Positions 51,996-60,589 of a DNA stretch of 64,000 nucleotides are shown in pieces. Position 1 is the first letter of the stretch. Each line of letters opens with the position of its first letter. Under the pieces are notes generated by a model. The model searched no databases. It saw only the letters and a list, made by a program, of their open reading frames with translations, and was not told the DNA's origin. The DNA lies in contig NZ_FOFA01000008.1 in assembly GCF_900110855.1 (NCBI RefSeq), positions 130,521 to 194,520 of the forward strand, read 5' to 3'. A program made the translations under genes and the position numbers. Source of the DNA: Microlunatus flavus. GTDB lineage: Bacteria; Actinomycetota; Actinomycetes; Propionibacteriales; Propionibacteriaceae.

Positions 51996-52655
51996 CTACC
52001 CCTCGGTGTTCGGCTGCGCGCGCGAGGACCCGTCAGCGGAACGACCCACGACACGAGCGAGGTCGGCCCTGAGCCCCGACAGCAGCCAGTCGAGGCCGCG
52101 GAGGAACAGGCGCTCCTCGTCCGGGGCCGGGTCGCCGGGTGCCGTGCGGGCCGCTACCGCGGCCAGGGTCCACCGCGCGCATGCCTCGAAGACCTCCTTA
52201 GCCTCGCCGGCCGACACCCCCAGCCGGGCCAGGGCCTCGATCTGCGAACGAGCCAGCCGCCCGCGCGACAGGTCGTCCTGATAGCGGTCCTGGCCCGCGG
52301 TCGCCTGGACCAGACCAGCCAGCCCGGGGTGTGCTGCGTAGAAGTCGCGAAGCCGCAGGCTTCCTGAGCGCGTGAGCTCGATCCAGGCCTCGACCGAGGT
52401 CACGTCCTCGTAGGCGGCCTGATCGGCCGCGAACGACGTGAACGCGTCGCGGGCAAGGAGTCGCAGCAAGGCGGCCTTGTCGCGTACGTGATGGTAGAGC
52501 GTCGGGGTGCGTACTCCGAGCCGCTCGGCCACAGCAGCCATCGTCAGACCAGCCACTCCGCGCTCGGCGACGACCTCCAGCGCCTGCGCCACGACGTCGG
52601 CGACGGAGATGCCCACAGACGCATGCGAGGAGCCGGTGCGCGCTTGTCCTGCCAC
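51996..52655 (-). CDS. TetR-family repressor
   Basis: A 219-aa TetR protein with helix-turn-helix VAERLGVRTPTLYHHVRDKAALL and a C-terminal domain of the WHG/TetR_C type (ARWTLAAVAARTAPGDPAPDEERLFLRGLDWLL). Divergent from the acetyltransferase-fusion gene; a large inverted repeat covers the shared promoter. Confidence 0.92.
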   Translation of the reverse strand: MAGQARTGSSHASVGISVADVVAQALEVVAERGVAGLTMAAVAERLGVRTPTLYHHVRDKAALLRLLARDAFTSFAADQAAYEDVTSVEAWIELTRSGSLRLRDFYAAHPGLAGLVQATAGQDRYQDDLSRGRLARSQIEALARLGVSAGEAKEVFEACARWTLAAVAARTAPGDPAPDEERLFLRGLDWLLSGLRADLARVVGRSADGSSRAQPNTEG

Positions 52656-52675
52656 CTTCCTCCTCTGCTGGTGCT

Positions 52676-52704
52676 ACGTTCGTCTAACCCTATTAGACGA
52701 ACGT
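52676..52704. promoter_or_regulatory. TetR operator with perfect 12-bp arms
   Basis: ACGTTCGTCTAA (52676-52687) and its exact complement (52693-52704) flank CCCTA. It sits 14 bp from the acetyltransferase start and 20 bp from the TetR start, so one bound dimer would block both. The TTAGACGAACG half-site is typical of TetR operators. Confidence 0.85.
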
Positions 52705-52718
52705 GGTGAGGAGCGCGG

Positions 52719-53783
52719 ATGCCCGAGGAACCGCCGGTTCGAGGTGCGATCTCCGTCAAGTTCCCCGTAAGGACGGCACGCCTCGATCTGCGTCCGCACC
52801 GGGAGGACGACCTCGACGACCTGCTGCGGTTCCACTCCGACCCGGAGGTCGTGCGCTACATCCCTTGGCCGGTGCGGGACCTCGAACAGACACGCGCCGC
52901 CTTGCAGGTGAAGATCGCTCGTGGGACCGAGGCACGACCGGGCGAGTGGTTGATGCTTGCCATCGAGCTGCGTGAGACAGGGTCCGTGATCGGAGAGGTT
53001 CTGCTGCGGTGGGCCGACGAGGGCAACCGTCAGGGCGAGTTGGGCTTCGCTCTGGCCCGCGAGCACCAGGGTCAAGGGCTCGCAGCCGAGGCGGCGCAGG
53101 CGGTCCTCAGGGTCGGGTTCCAGGACCTCGACCTGCACCGGATCACCGCCGTCTGCGTCGCGGAGAACACGGCGTCGGCGCGGCTGCTCTACCGGCTCGG
53201 CTTCCTGCAGGAGGCCCACTTGCGCGAGAGCGCGTTCTTCAAGGGCCGGTGGGCCGATCAGCTCCTCTTCGGCCTGCTCGAGGAGGAGTGGCGGGCCGGG
53301 GAGGCTCCGGCCACGACTTCCCCCTCGAGCACGGCGGACCGGGCCGAGATCGTAGAACTTGTCGGCACCTTCTTCCGTGCCTTCACCTCGGGTGACGGGG
53401 CGCACGGGCGGATCGCGCAGTTGCACGAGCGCTTCCTCCCGCAGGCCGTCGTGGTGAGGACCTGCGGCGAGGAGCCCGCCGTGCTCGGAGTTGACCAGTT
53501 CCTGGCACCACGGGAACGGCTGCTGAGCGACGGCAGCCTCGTCGACTTCCAGGAGTGGCCGGTTCAAGGTCGCCTCGAGATCTTCGGCGATGTCGCGCAC
53601 TGGTTCGGCAGCTACACAAAGGTGGGGATCCAGGCAGGCGCGCGGGTGGACGGGGCGGGGATGAAGAGCCTTCAGCTCGTCCGTACGGGAGCGGGTTGGC
53701 GGATCAGCGCCGCCGCCTGGGACGACGAGCGCGACGACCTGTCGGTCCGCGGTGCCGCGGCGGGCCTGCCGAGGTGGGGCTGA
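52719..53783 (+). CDS. Fusion of GNAT acetyltransferase and NTF2-like (SnoaL/DUF4440-type) domain
   Basis: A 354-aa protein. Residues about 15-190 are a RimJ-type GNAT domain (TARLDLRPHREDDLDDLLRF; FALAREHQGQGLAAEAAQA). After a Ser/Thr linker, residues about 205-345 resemble an NTF2-like fold (ELVGTFFRAFTSGDGAHGR; LHERFLPQAVVV; the WRISAAAWDDER end). Both parts are in one frame with no internal start that looks used. It overlaps the phosphatase start by one base and is controlled by the divergent TetR. The substrate is unknown. Confidence 0.85.
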   Translation: MPEEPPVRGAISVKFPVRTARLDLRPHREDDLDDLLRFHSDPEVVRYIPWPVRDLEQTRAALQVKIARGTEARPGEWLMLAIELRETGSVIGEVLLRWADEGNRQGELGFALAREHQGQGLAAEAAQAVLRVGFQDLDLHRITAVCVAENTASARLLYRLGFLQEAHLRESAFFKGRWADQLLFGLLEEEWRAGEAPATTSPSSTADRAEIVELVGTFFRAFTSGDGAHGRIAQLHERFLPQAVVVRTCGEEPAVLGVDQFLAPRERLLSDGSLVDFQEWPVQGRLEIFGDVAHWFGSYTKVGIQAGARVDGAGMKSLQLVRTGAGWRISAAAWDDERDDLSVRGAAAGLPRWG

Positions 53784-54562
53784 TGGACCCGGCACCTGTG
53801 GGTGACGTCACGCCCTTCCTCGACCTCGACGGGTGCTTCAACTTCCGCGACCTTGGTGGTCACCGGACCGAGGACGGCCGGGAGGTAGTCCACGGGCGTC
53901 TGTACCGAGCCGACGCTCTCCACCGCCTCACCCCGGCGGGAAGAACCGCATACGAACGGCTACGGATCGTCACTGTCATCGACCTCCGCACCGCCGACGA
54001 GGTGAACAGGCAGCGGTGGGCGCCCTCCGCGCACTGGGCTGGCCGCTGGCTCCATCGCCCCTTGCGTACCGCGGTCCCGGACTGGACGAGCATCTCGCCC
54101 TCGCGCGCGGCTGACCCCGCGCTCGCGGTCGAGCACTATCAAGAGACCGTTCTCGCCGGAGCCCGGATCTTGGCCGACGTCGTGGCCGAGCTGGCCGACC
54201 CGCGGGCATTGCCAGCCGTCTTCCACTGCGCCGCAGGCAAGGATCGAACGGGAATCGTGGCGGCGTTCTTGCTCCGGCTCCTCGGTGTCAGCATCGCGGA
54301 CGTGGCCGAGGACTACGCGCTGAGCGAGCAGGCCACTGCCCGCTGGGAGGGCTCCGTCGCCGCGGGCCTCGAGGACGACACGCAGACGAGCTGGTCCTTC
54401 GTGCCTGCGGCCCTGATGACCGCAGATCCGTGGGTGATGCGCGCACTGCTCGAGTGGGTGGAGGCCGCACACGGGACTGTTGCCGAGCTGCTCCATCAGA
54501 ACGGCCTGACGCCCAACGTCCCTGCCCTCCTCCGGCATCAGCTGCTGGGGGAGGCGGGGTGA
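53783..54562 (+). CDS. Protein-tyrosine/serine phosphatase (PtpB-like)
   Basis: A 259-aa phosphatase of the Y_phosphatase3 type. The N-terminal block FNFRDLGGHRTEDGR and the catalytic CX5R loop HCAAGKDRTGIVAAFLL match mycobacterial PtpB and related phosphatases. Translationally coupled (TGATG) to the acetyltransferase fusion. The partner could be a lipid phosphate or a phosphoprotein. Confidence 0.92.
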   Translation: MDPAPVGDVTPFLDLDGCFNFRDLGGHRTEDGREVVHGRLYRADALHRLTPAGRTAYERLRIVTVIDLRTADEVNRQRWAPSAHWAGRWLHRPLRTAVPDWTSISPSRAADPALAVEHYQETVLAGARILADVVAELADPRALPAVFHCAAGKDRTGIVAAFLLRLLGVSIADVAEDYALSEQATARWEGSVAAGLEDDTQTSWSFVPAALMTADPWVMRALLEWVEAAHGTVAELLHQNGLTPNVPALLRHQLLGEAG

Positions 54563-54719
54563 AGGACTCGGCTGCGCCCGGAGTTGCACAAGTGCCGGCA
54601 CTCGCTCTACGAGTGCGTTCCTCGGCGAGCTCAGCCGATCCAGACGCTTTGGTCCGTCGCCTGATTCGCCAGTACGTCGAGAAGAGGGCAAGAGATTCGG
54701 TTGCGATGCATGAGCTCTG

Positions 54720-55142
54720 TCAATCTCCCCGGCCTGGTTCGGCAGCATCTACGCCAATGACGCTGCCCTTCTCGTCGGTCTGATAGCGGCCCTTGGAAAG
54801 GTCGAGCAGCACCAGAGCGTTGTCGAAGGGGTCGCTCACCACGGCGAGCCGGCCCACCGCGATGTCCGTTGGCGGGTGAAGGACTGCGCCACCCGCCGCC
54901 TGAACGGCGACGATCGCCTCGTCGACAGAGGAGACCAGCCAATTGGGCGCGTATTTCTGGCTGGTTGTAAGGACGAGCTCGGTCTCGCTGTCCGGCAGCC
55001 GTAAACCTGCTTGACCAAGGTCGTCGTTGCGCCACAGCAGCTGGTGACCGAGTTGGTCAGCGTAGAACTCAAGACCCCGGTCGAGGTTGGGTACCGGCAC
55101 CGTGACTGCGTCGACCGACCGAAGAACGGGAGGAATACTCAT
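54720..55142 (-). CDS. VOC-family (glyoxalase/bleomycin-resistance-like) protein
   Basis: A 140-aa vicinal-oxygen-chelate domain: VDAVTVPVPNLDRGLEFYADQLGHQLLW at the N-terminus and VVSDPFDNALVLLDLSKGRY at the C-terminus. The usual first His ligand is replaced (VTVPV), so metal binding is uncertain. Start MSIPPVLRS at 55142. Convergent with the phosphatase gene. The substrate is unknown. Confidence 0.85.
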   Translation of the reverse strand: MSIPPVLRSVDAVTVPVPNLDRGLEFYADQLGHQLLWRNDDLGQAGLRLPDSETELVLTTSQKYAPNWLVSSVDEAIVAVQAAGGAVLHPPTDIAVGRLAVVSDPFDNALVLLDLSKGRYQTDEKGSVIGVDAAEPGRGD

Positions 55143-55544
55143 AGTGCATCTTGCCTCGCTCCCAGGAGCGCCAGAGTGATTCCGCCCCTCGTCAGACCCT
55201 TCCGCGACTGTCACCACCTCGCATCGCTCGCTACATCTCGACCCTCGTGCGAATACGCGATCAAGCTGGTAGGCCACCCGACCGGCTCTGGAGCCACGGC
55301 GGCGCTGCTCGGCAAGGCTCAGGACCGCGGCGCCAGCAGGAACCGCAGGCACCACGATCGTTGTGATGGCCGGGGCCGTCCTCGTCACCAAGGTGCGCGG
55401 AGCTCGTCAAACGAAAGGTCAGATGACCCGCGGCGCCGAGAGGAGCAGGGGAGGCTCCGACGAATCTGGCGCAAGTGTCGGATCGAGTCCTTGCCGTTCG
55501 TAGATGAGGTGAGTCGTCGAGGAGACGGCACCGAGCCGAGGGGC
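55143..55544. other. 402-bp intergenic region between divergent VOC and RibD-C genes
   Basis: I see no gene here. TGTCGG at 55476-55481, followed by CGTT/CGTA tracts around 55495-55502, loosely resembles an ECF42 -35/-10 pair and lies 65 bp before the RibD-C gene. Confidence 0.4.
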
Positions 55545-56174
55545 ATGACTGTGAAGTTGACGACCACGACCCAAGTCACCGTCGACGGGGTGATGCAGGG
55601 GAACGGCGGAACGACCGAGCATGACCGGACAGCGGGTTTTGAGCGCGGTGGATGGGCGCGAGGAGTAGGAGCGAGCGAGACGAATGAGTTCATCAAGGCG
55701 ACCTACCAACGCGCTGACGCCTTCCTGTTCGGACGGCGGACCTACGAGATGTTCGCCAACTCGTGGGGTGCCATGACGCCCGAGGATGTGCCGGGTTGGG
55801 AGCCCGTTCGGCAGGCGCTGCAGGATCGGCCCAAGTATGTCGCGTCGACCACGCTCGTAGATCCGGCTTGGCACGGCACCACTGTCTTGTCCGGCCATCT
55901 CGCCGATGCGGTGCGCCTTCTGAAGGATCGGTCGACCGGTGAGCTGCAGGTACACGGCAGCGGCGTGTTGGTTCAGTGGTTGCTGCAGGCAGACCTGGTT
56001 GACGAGATGACGTTGATCACGGTGCCTGTCGTTCTGGGCCAGGGCAATCGCGTGTTCCCGGAAGCAGGGCCGGACCGTGCGCTCGATCTGATCGAGTCGC
56101 ACGTCGATTCTGAAGGTGTCACCATCCAAGTCTTCCGTTTCGGTGGCCGCCCCCGCTACTTCGACCCCAGCTGA
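55545..56174 (+). CDS. Dihydrofolate reductase/RibD C-terminal-like protein
   Basis: A 209-aa protein of the RibD_C family, beginning MTVKLTTTTQVTVDGVMQG. It contains FLFGRRTYEMFANSW and the ELQVHGSGVLVQWLLQADLVDEMTLITVPVVLGQGNRVF block, split across its NADPH-binding half. Despite the DHFR fold it is not expected to be FolA. It directly precedes the DGPF-ECF sigma pair, and such RibD-C proteins are frequent members of ECF42 loci. Confidence 0.9.
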   Translation: MTVKLTTTTQVTVDGVMQGNGGTTEHDRTAGFERGGWARGVGASETNEFIKATYQRADAFLFGRRTYEMFANSWGAMTPEDVPGWEPVRQALQDRPKYVASTTLVDPAWHGTTVLSGHLADAVRLLKDRSTGELQVHGSGVLVQWLLQADLVDEMTLITVPVVLGQGNRVFPEAGPDRALDLIESHVDSEGVTIQVFRFGGRPRYFDPS

Positions 56175-56223
56175 GTTTCAAACTACTTCAACCCGCCGCA
56201 CGGACGACTGAGGAGCTGGTTCC

Positions 56224-56553
56224 GTGGAATTCCTACTCTCTGTGATCGACGACCAGAATAGCGTCGGAAAGGAGGACACCCGGAAGTCCGTCGACGTGTT
56301 CAATGAGCAGTTGCAGGCCGACGGTTACTGGGTCTTCGCCGGCGGCCTCGCGCTTCCTGAGGTGGCCACGGTCGTCGACGACCGCCATGGCGAAATGTTG
56401 GTCACCGATGGGCCTTTCGTGGAGTCGAAGGAGTACCTCGCTGGGTTCTGGGTGGTGGAGGCCGCAGGCTTCGACGTCGCTCTCAGGCTGGCCGCCGCCG
56501 GGTCGAGAGCCTGCGCTCGGAGGGTCGAGATCCGGCCCTTCGTTCTCGAGTGA
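56224..56553 (+). CDS. YCII/DGPF-domain protein
   Basis: A 109-aa protein with the DGPF motif in VTDGPFVESKEYLAGFWVVEA. GTG start with an AGGAG site upstream. These proteins are the conserved targets and partners of ECF42 sigma factors. The start of the sigma-factor gene overlaps its stop by 4 bases (GTGA), so the two are coupled. The biochemical activity of the family is not settled. Confidence 0.92.
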   Translation: MEFLLSVIDDQNSVGKEDTRKSVDVFNEQLQADGYWVFAGGLALPEVATVVDDRHGEMLVTDGPFVESKEYLAGFWVVEAAGFDVALRLAAAGSRACARRVEIRPFVLE

Positions 56554-57803
56554 ACGCGTCCGACACCCAAGACGCGATCGCGCGCGTCCACCGAGGCGAG
56601 TGGGGCCGCTTGGTCGCCTCGCTGGCCGCACGCTTCGGCGATCTGAACGTTGCTGAAGAGGCGGCCGCCGAAGCATTCGCGATCGCCGTCGAGCGGTGGC
56701 CCTCCACCGGGCTGCCGCCCAACCCCGGCGCCTGGTTGGCCACCACAGCCACTCGGAAGGCGATCGACCACATACGGCGGGAACGCAACCGCGAGCAGAA
56801 GCACAGGGCGGCTCAGATGACCAGCGGCCACACCGACCCCGCCCAGGGTTGGGACGTCATACGGGATGACCGGCTCCGGCTGATCTTCACCTGCTGCCAC
56901 CCGGCGCTACCGATGGACGCGCGCGTGGCGCTGACGTTGCGCCTCGTCAGTGGGCTGACCGTGGCCGAGATCGCGCGAGCCTTCCTGGTCAGCGAAGCTG
57001 CCATGGCGCAGCGGATCACCCGTGCCAAGACCAAGATCAAAACCGCTCGCATCCCTTACCGCGTGCCTGTAGCGAGAGACCTTCCCGCACGGGTCTCTGG
57101 CGTGCTCGCCGTGCTGTTCCTCGTGTTCAACGAGGGGTACCTGCCCACCTCGGCCGACAACGACGCAGTTCGCCCCGACCTGAGCGAAGAGGCGATCCGG
57201 CTCACGCGCCTGACGCGTGCACTTCTGCCCTGTGATGACGAGGTGGCCGGACTGCTCGCGCTGATGTTGCTGTCGGAGGCGCGTCGCCCGGCCCGCGTTT
57301 CGAGCGCGGGGGTGCTCGTCGCGCTCGGTGAGCAGGACCGCGGCGCCTGGGACAAAGATCTGGTGGCCGAGGGGCACCAGTTGGTGCGACTGTGCTTGAA
57401 GGCCGCGGCGGCTGGGGCGACTCCTGGTCGCTATCAGATCCTGGCGGCGATCAACGCCGTCCACACATCCGCCCGCGATATCCGTCAAACCGACTGGTCG
57501 CAGATCCTTGCCCTATACAACCAGCTCGTCAACGTCGACGCCTCGCCGGTGGTCGCCCTCAATCGCACCGTCGCTCTTGCGGAGGTCGAGGGGCCGAGGG
57601 TTGCGTTGGCGGCTGCAGATCGCCTGCAGGGCACCTTGACCGGATATCACGCGTTCCACGCCACTCGCGCGGATCTGCTCCGCCGACTAGGACGCGATGA
57701 AGAGGCACGTGACGCATATGAAGCAGCCATCAAGGTGGCTGGCAACACAGCTGAGATCGCCCTCCTGGAGCAGCGCAGGGACCAGCTTGAGTCGGTCGTC
57801 TGA
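56550..57803 (+). CDS. ECF42-type RNA polymerase sigma factor with C-terminal TPR-like extension
   Basis: A 417-aa sigma factor. Region 2 is in residues about 10-80 (AEEAAAEAFAIAVERWPSTGLPPNPGAWLATTATRKAIDHIRR). Region 4 is near 130-180 (VSGLTVAEIARAFLVSEAAMAQRITRAKTKI). The ~220-residue C-terminal extension has FLVFNEGY and helical repeats ending DEEARDAYEAAIKVAG. This extension and the DGPF partner define ECF42, which lacks a classical anti-sigma factor. Confidence 0.92.
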   Translation: MNASDTQDAIARVHRGEWGRLVASLAARFGDLNVAEEAAAEAFAIAVERWPSTGLPPNPGAWLATTATRKAIDHIRRERNREQKHRAAQMTSGHTDPAQGWDVIRDDRLRLIFTCCHPALPMDARVALTLRLVSGLTVAEIARAFLVSEAAMAQRITRAKTKIKTARIPYRVPVARDLPARVSGVLAVLFLVFNEGYLPTSADNDAVRPDLSEEAIRLTRLTRALLPCDDEVAGLLALMLLSEARRPARVSSAGVLVALGEQDRGAWDKDLVAEGHQLVRLCLKAAAAGATPGRYQILAAINAVHTSARDIRQTDWSQILALYNQLVNVDASPVVALNRTVALAEVEGPRVALAAADRLQGTLTGYHAFHATRADLLRRLGRDEEARDAYEAAIKVAGNTAEIALLEQRRDQLESVV

Positions 57804-58014
57804 CGTTGGGCTAACGGCAGCGCGGGCGCCCTCGAGATCGATCGTGCGGCGAAGGCCAGGCCTGACGCTGTCGGAGGGACCCACGCCGCGGGTGACCTGT
57901 TACCCGCGCGCCTCGATGCCGTGGCGCTGCTGCGGATGAGTTCGGCCAGGCGTAGTCGTCCAAGTGTTGCGGCGTCACGATGGGGCGCCGTACCTGGAGC
58001 AGGAGGAGCAGGAC

Positions 58015-58839
58015 GTGAGTTCAGTGGCACGGCGGATGTTCGAACTGGTCGAGCCGATCGGCATGATCCCCTACTCGTCCCAGGAGCCTACGGACGCGCT
58101 GTTCGCTCTTGGTTTCACCAACTACTGGGACACATACGTCGCCGGACGGGCTGCACCGCTGGGCCTCGCCACCGCCGATGTCGTGCACGCACTCTTCTAC
58201 AACTTCGCCCCGGGCGAAGTCGCTCGCCACATCCCGAAGGTGTGGCGGACCACGACCCCCGAAGCAGCGACTGCCGCTCGTCGATCGGGCTGCGCCAAGG
58301 CGCTGCGGCGAATACTGGGCGACGAGGTCAGCTCGCCCGCCTTCGGCCGCGCGGCGCTGCTGTTGGCCAAGGCTGCGACCAGTGCCCCGGTCGAGGGGCG
58401 ACCGATGTACGCCGCCCTGCGCGCGCTACCGGTTCCCGTCGAGGCGGAGGATCGCCTCTTCCACGCCGCTTCCTTGCTGCGTGAACACCGCGGCGACGGG
58501 CACATCGTGGCCTTGATGCTCGAGGGGGTCGGCGGCCTGGAGGCCCACGCGCTGCTCGCCCTGGACATGAACCTGCCGGCCGAGAAGTTCGGGCGACTTC
58601 ACCACCTCCCAGCGCGCCACATCGCCGCCGTCCTCGACGGGCTGCGCGGCCGGGGGCTCATCGGAGAAGATGGCTGGCTCAGCGAGGCCGGTCGTGCGGT
58701 CAGACGTCGCGTCGAAGCGCTCACCGACGATCTGGCGGCGAGGCCCTACGAAAGTCTTGACGCGGACGAGCTCGATGAGCTCGAGACCACTCTTCAGCCG
58801 CTCGCCACGCTCCTGATCGCCGCTCAAGACCTGAACTGA
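58015..58839 (+). CDS. SCO6745-family helical protein
   Basis: A 274-aa soluble protein. VARRMFELVEPIGMIPYSSQEPT and the LGFTNYWDTYVAGRAAPLG block are the family's conserved N-terminus, and the C-terminal ~100 residues look like a winged helix (LRGRGLIGEDGWLSEAGRAVRR). The GTG at 58015 follows AGGAGGAG by 7 nt, so I prefer it to an ATG-like start further upstream. The function is unknown; a regulatory role is possible. Confidence 0.82.
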   Translation: MSSVARRMFELVEPIGMIPYSSQEPTDALFALGFTNYWDTYVAGRAAPLGLATADVVHALFYNFAPGEVARHIPKVWRTTTPEAATAARRSGCAKALRRILGDEVSSPAFGRAALLLAKAATSAPVEGRPMYAALRALPVPVEAEDRLFHAASLLREHRGDGHIVALMLEGVGGLEAHALLALDMNLPAEKFGRLHHLPARHIAAVLDGLRGRGLIGEDGWLSEAGRAVRRRVEALTDDLAARPYESLDADELDELETTLQPLATLLIAAQDLN

Positions 58840-59117
58840 CGCCACGCAGGACACGTTCCACGTGCCCTGGCAGAGGTGGGTCTGCCTGCGGGCTCGCTTC
58901 TTGACGAAGTCGCAGTGCGTGGCTCGTCGAGTCGCTGAGGCAGCGTCGAGGGGAGACTAGGGGCGACGTGGTCGCGGTCGGGTCCATCCGAGATCCCTCC
59001 AGGCAGCCGCTTGCAGCCGGATGAGCGCGCCCCTATCGCCTGTGGTGGGCAGACACGGAGCAACCGGAAAATGGCCGGAAACCGTCGCTCGGAACTTTCC
59101 TGCCATATCGTCGTACG

Positions 59118-60113
59118 GTGAGCCTCGACCGCGTCAGCATCATCGTGCTTGAGCCCGTCTCGATGTTCGAGCTCGGAGTTGCCGTGGAGGTTTTCGGCAT
59201 CGATCGCACCGCTGATGGGGTGCCGCCAGTCGACTTCCGCGTGTGCTCGCCGACCCCTGGCGTGCCACTCCGCGTGAAGGACGTAGGCACGACGAGCGTG
59301 ACAGCGGATCACAGCCTCGACGGCGTACCCGATGCCGACCTTGTCATCGTCTGCGGCACTCCGCCTCGTCCTGCCTCGGACTATCCGCAGGACGTGCTCG
59401 CGACGCTTGCTGCGGCGTACGAGAGCGGGAGCATCTTGCTCAGCATGTGCGCCGGCGCTTTCGCGCTCGGGGCCGCCGGGCTCTTGGACGGACGTCGGTC
59501 CACGACCCACTGGATGCATGCCGACGAGCTCCAGGAGAGCTACCCGCTGACCGACGTTCGGGCCAAGGGGCTGTTCGTGGAGGATGAGCGGATCGTGACC
59601 AGCGCCGGCACCGCAGGATCGATCGACGCATCGCTCCACCTGGTGCGACGGGAGTGGGGAGCGGCGGTCGCCAACACGATCGCCCGCCGCATGGTCGTGC
59701 CACCTCAGCGAGACGGGGGACAGCTCCAGTTCGTCGAGGCGCCAATTCCTGGCGCGAGCTCGGAGAGCCTGGCTCCCTTGTTGACCTGGGTCATCACCCA
59801 CCTGGAGGAGGAGCACACTGCCGTGTCCCTGGCGCGGCGCGCGGTCATGAGCGAGCGAACGTTCGCCCGTCGGTTCATCGCCGAGACGGGTACGACTCCG
59901 CACAAGTGGGTGACGCAGCAGCGCGTCCTCGCGGCGAGGCGCCTGCTCGAGGAGAGCGACCTGAGCGTGGATCAGATCTCGTCGCGGGTCGGCTTCAACT
60001 CCGCGGTGGTGCTGCGCGAGAACCTCCGCCGTGTCGTCGGACTTGCTCCCAAGGCTTACCGACGACGCTTCGCGACACTCGTGGCCGACGATGCCGCGAG
60101 GCTGGTCTCCTAG
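59118..60113 (+). CDS. GlxA-family transcriptional regulator (DJ-1-like domain plus AraC HTH)
   Basis: A 331-aa regulator. Residues about 5-180 are a DJ-1/PfpI-like domain retaining the nucleophile-elbow Cys (SILLSMCAGAFALGAAGLLDGRR). Residues about 220-320 are an AraC helix-turn-helix (SLARRAVMSERTFARRFIAETGTTPHKWV; ISSRVGFNSAVVLRENLRRVVG). GTG start. No adjacent target is evident; its own upstream 278-bp gap may hold the site. Confidence 0.93.
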   Translation: MSLDRVSIIVLEPVSMFELGVAVEVFGIDRTADGVPPVDFRVCSPTPGVPLRVKDVGTTSVTADHSLDGVPDADLVIVCGTPPRPASDYPQDVLATLAAAYESGSILLSMCAGAFALGAAGLLDGRRSTTHWMHADELQESYPLTDVRAKGLFVEDERIVTSAGTAGSIDASLHLVRREWGAAVANTIARRMVVPPQRDGGQLQFVEAPIPGASSESLAPLLTWVITHLEEEHTAVSLARRAVMSERTFARRFIAETGTTPHKWVTQQRVLAARRLLEESDLSVDQISSRVGFNSAVVLRENLRRVVGLAPKAYRRRFATLVADDAARLVS

Positions 60114-60589
60114 ACTGCCGCGGTGCCGGATCTGGGAGTCGAGCGCGTTGGCAGGTGCTGAACGGCTTGGTTGACGACGTGCTGGGAAAGCTCCGCCGGC
60201 GGTGGGTTCTGCGGCCCTGATGCCACAAGACAAGTTATTGATGTGGTCACGTCTGGTCCGAGCGCGGAGCAAGCAAACGAGCGCACGGCCGGCGTCCGAC
60301 ATCGAAGGGCGTGGCCTCCGCGCCGACGATCCCACGCAGGTGGGCCAGCTTCGCGTCCAGCCGAAGAGTGCCGCGAGGTCGCGCGGTCTCCCCGCCGAGG
60401 ACGGGTCAAGACGCCTCGACTCGCGCCGGGAGGCAGGAGCGTGCAGCTGCTCCTGCGACACCGACAGCTGCGGCCGCCCGCTCCGTCCAGCAGTACCTCT
60501 CGGCACCACAGCTCCGGTCAGCCGCCATCGGCGCAGGACCGCTGCCCCGATGGAACGGCCGTAAGCGGACAGCGCACCCTTGCCAGCGC
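60114..60589. other. 476-bp non-coding stretch between convergent genes
   Basis: No gene is supportable. The open frames have skewed Arg/Pro/Ser composition typical of non-coding high-GC DNA. It separates the GlxA-type gene from the stop of the binding-protein gene. Confidence 0.45.
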
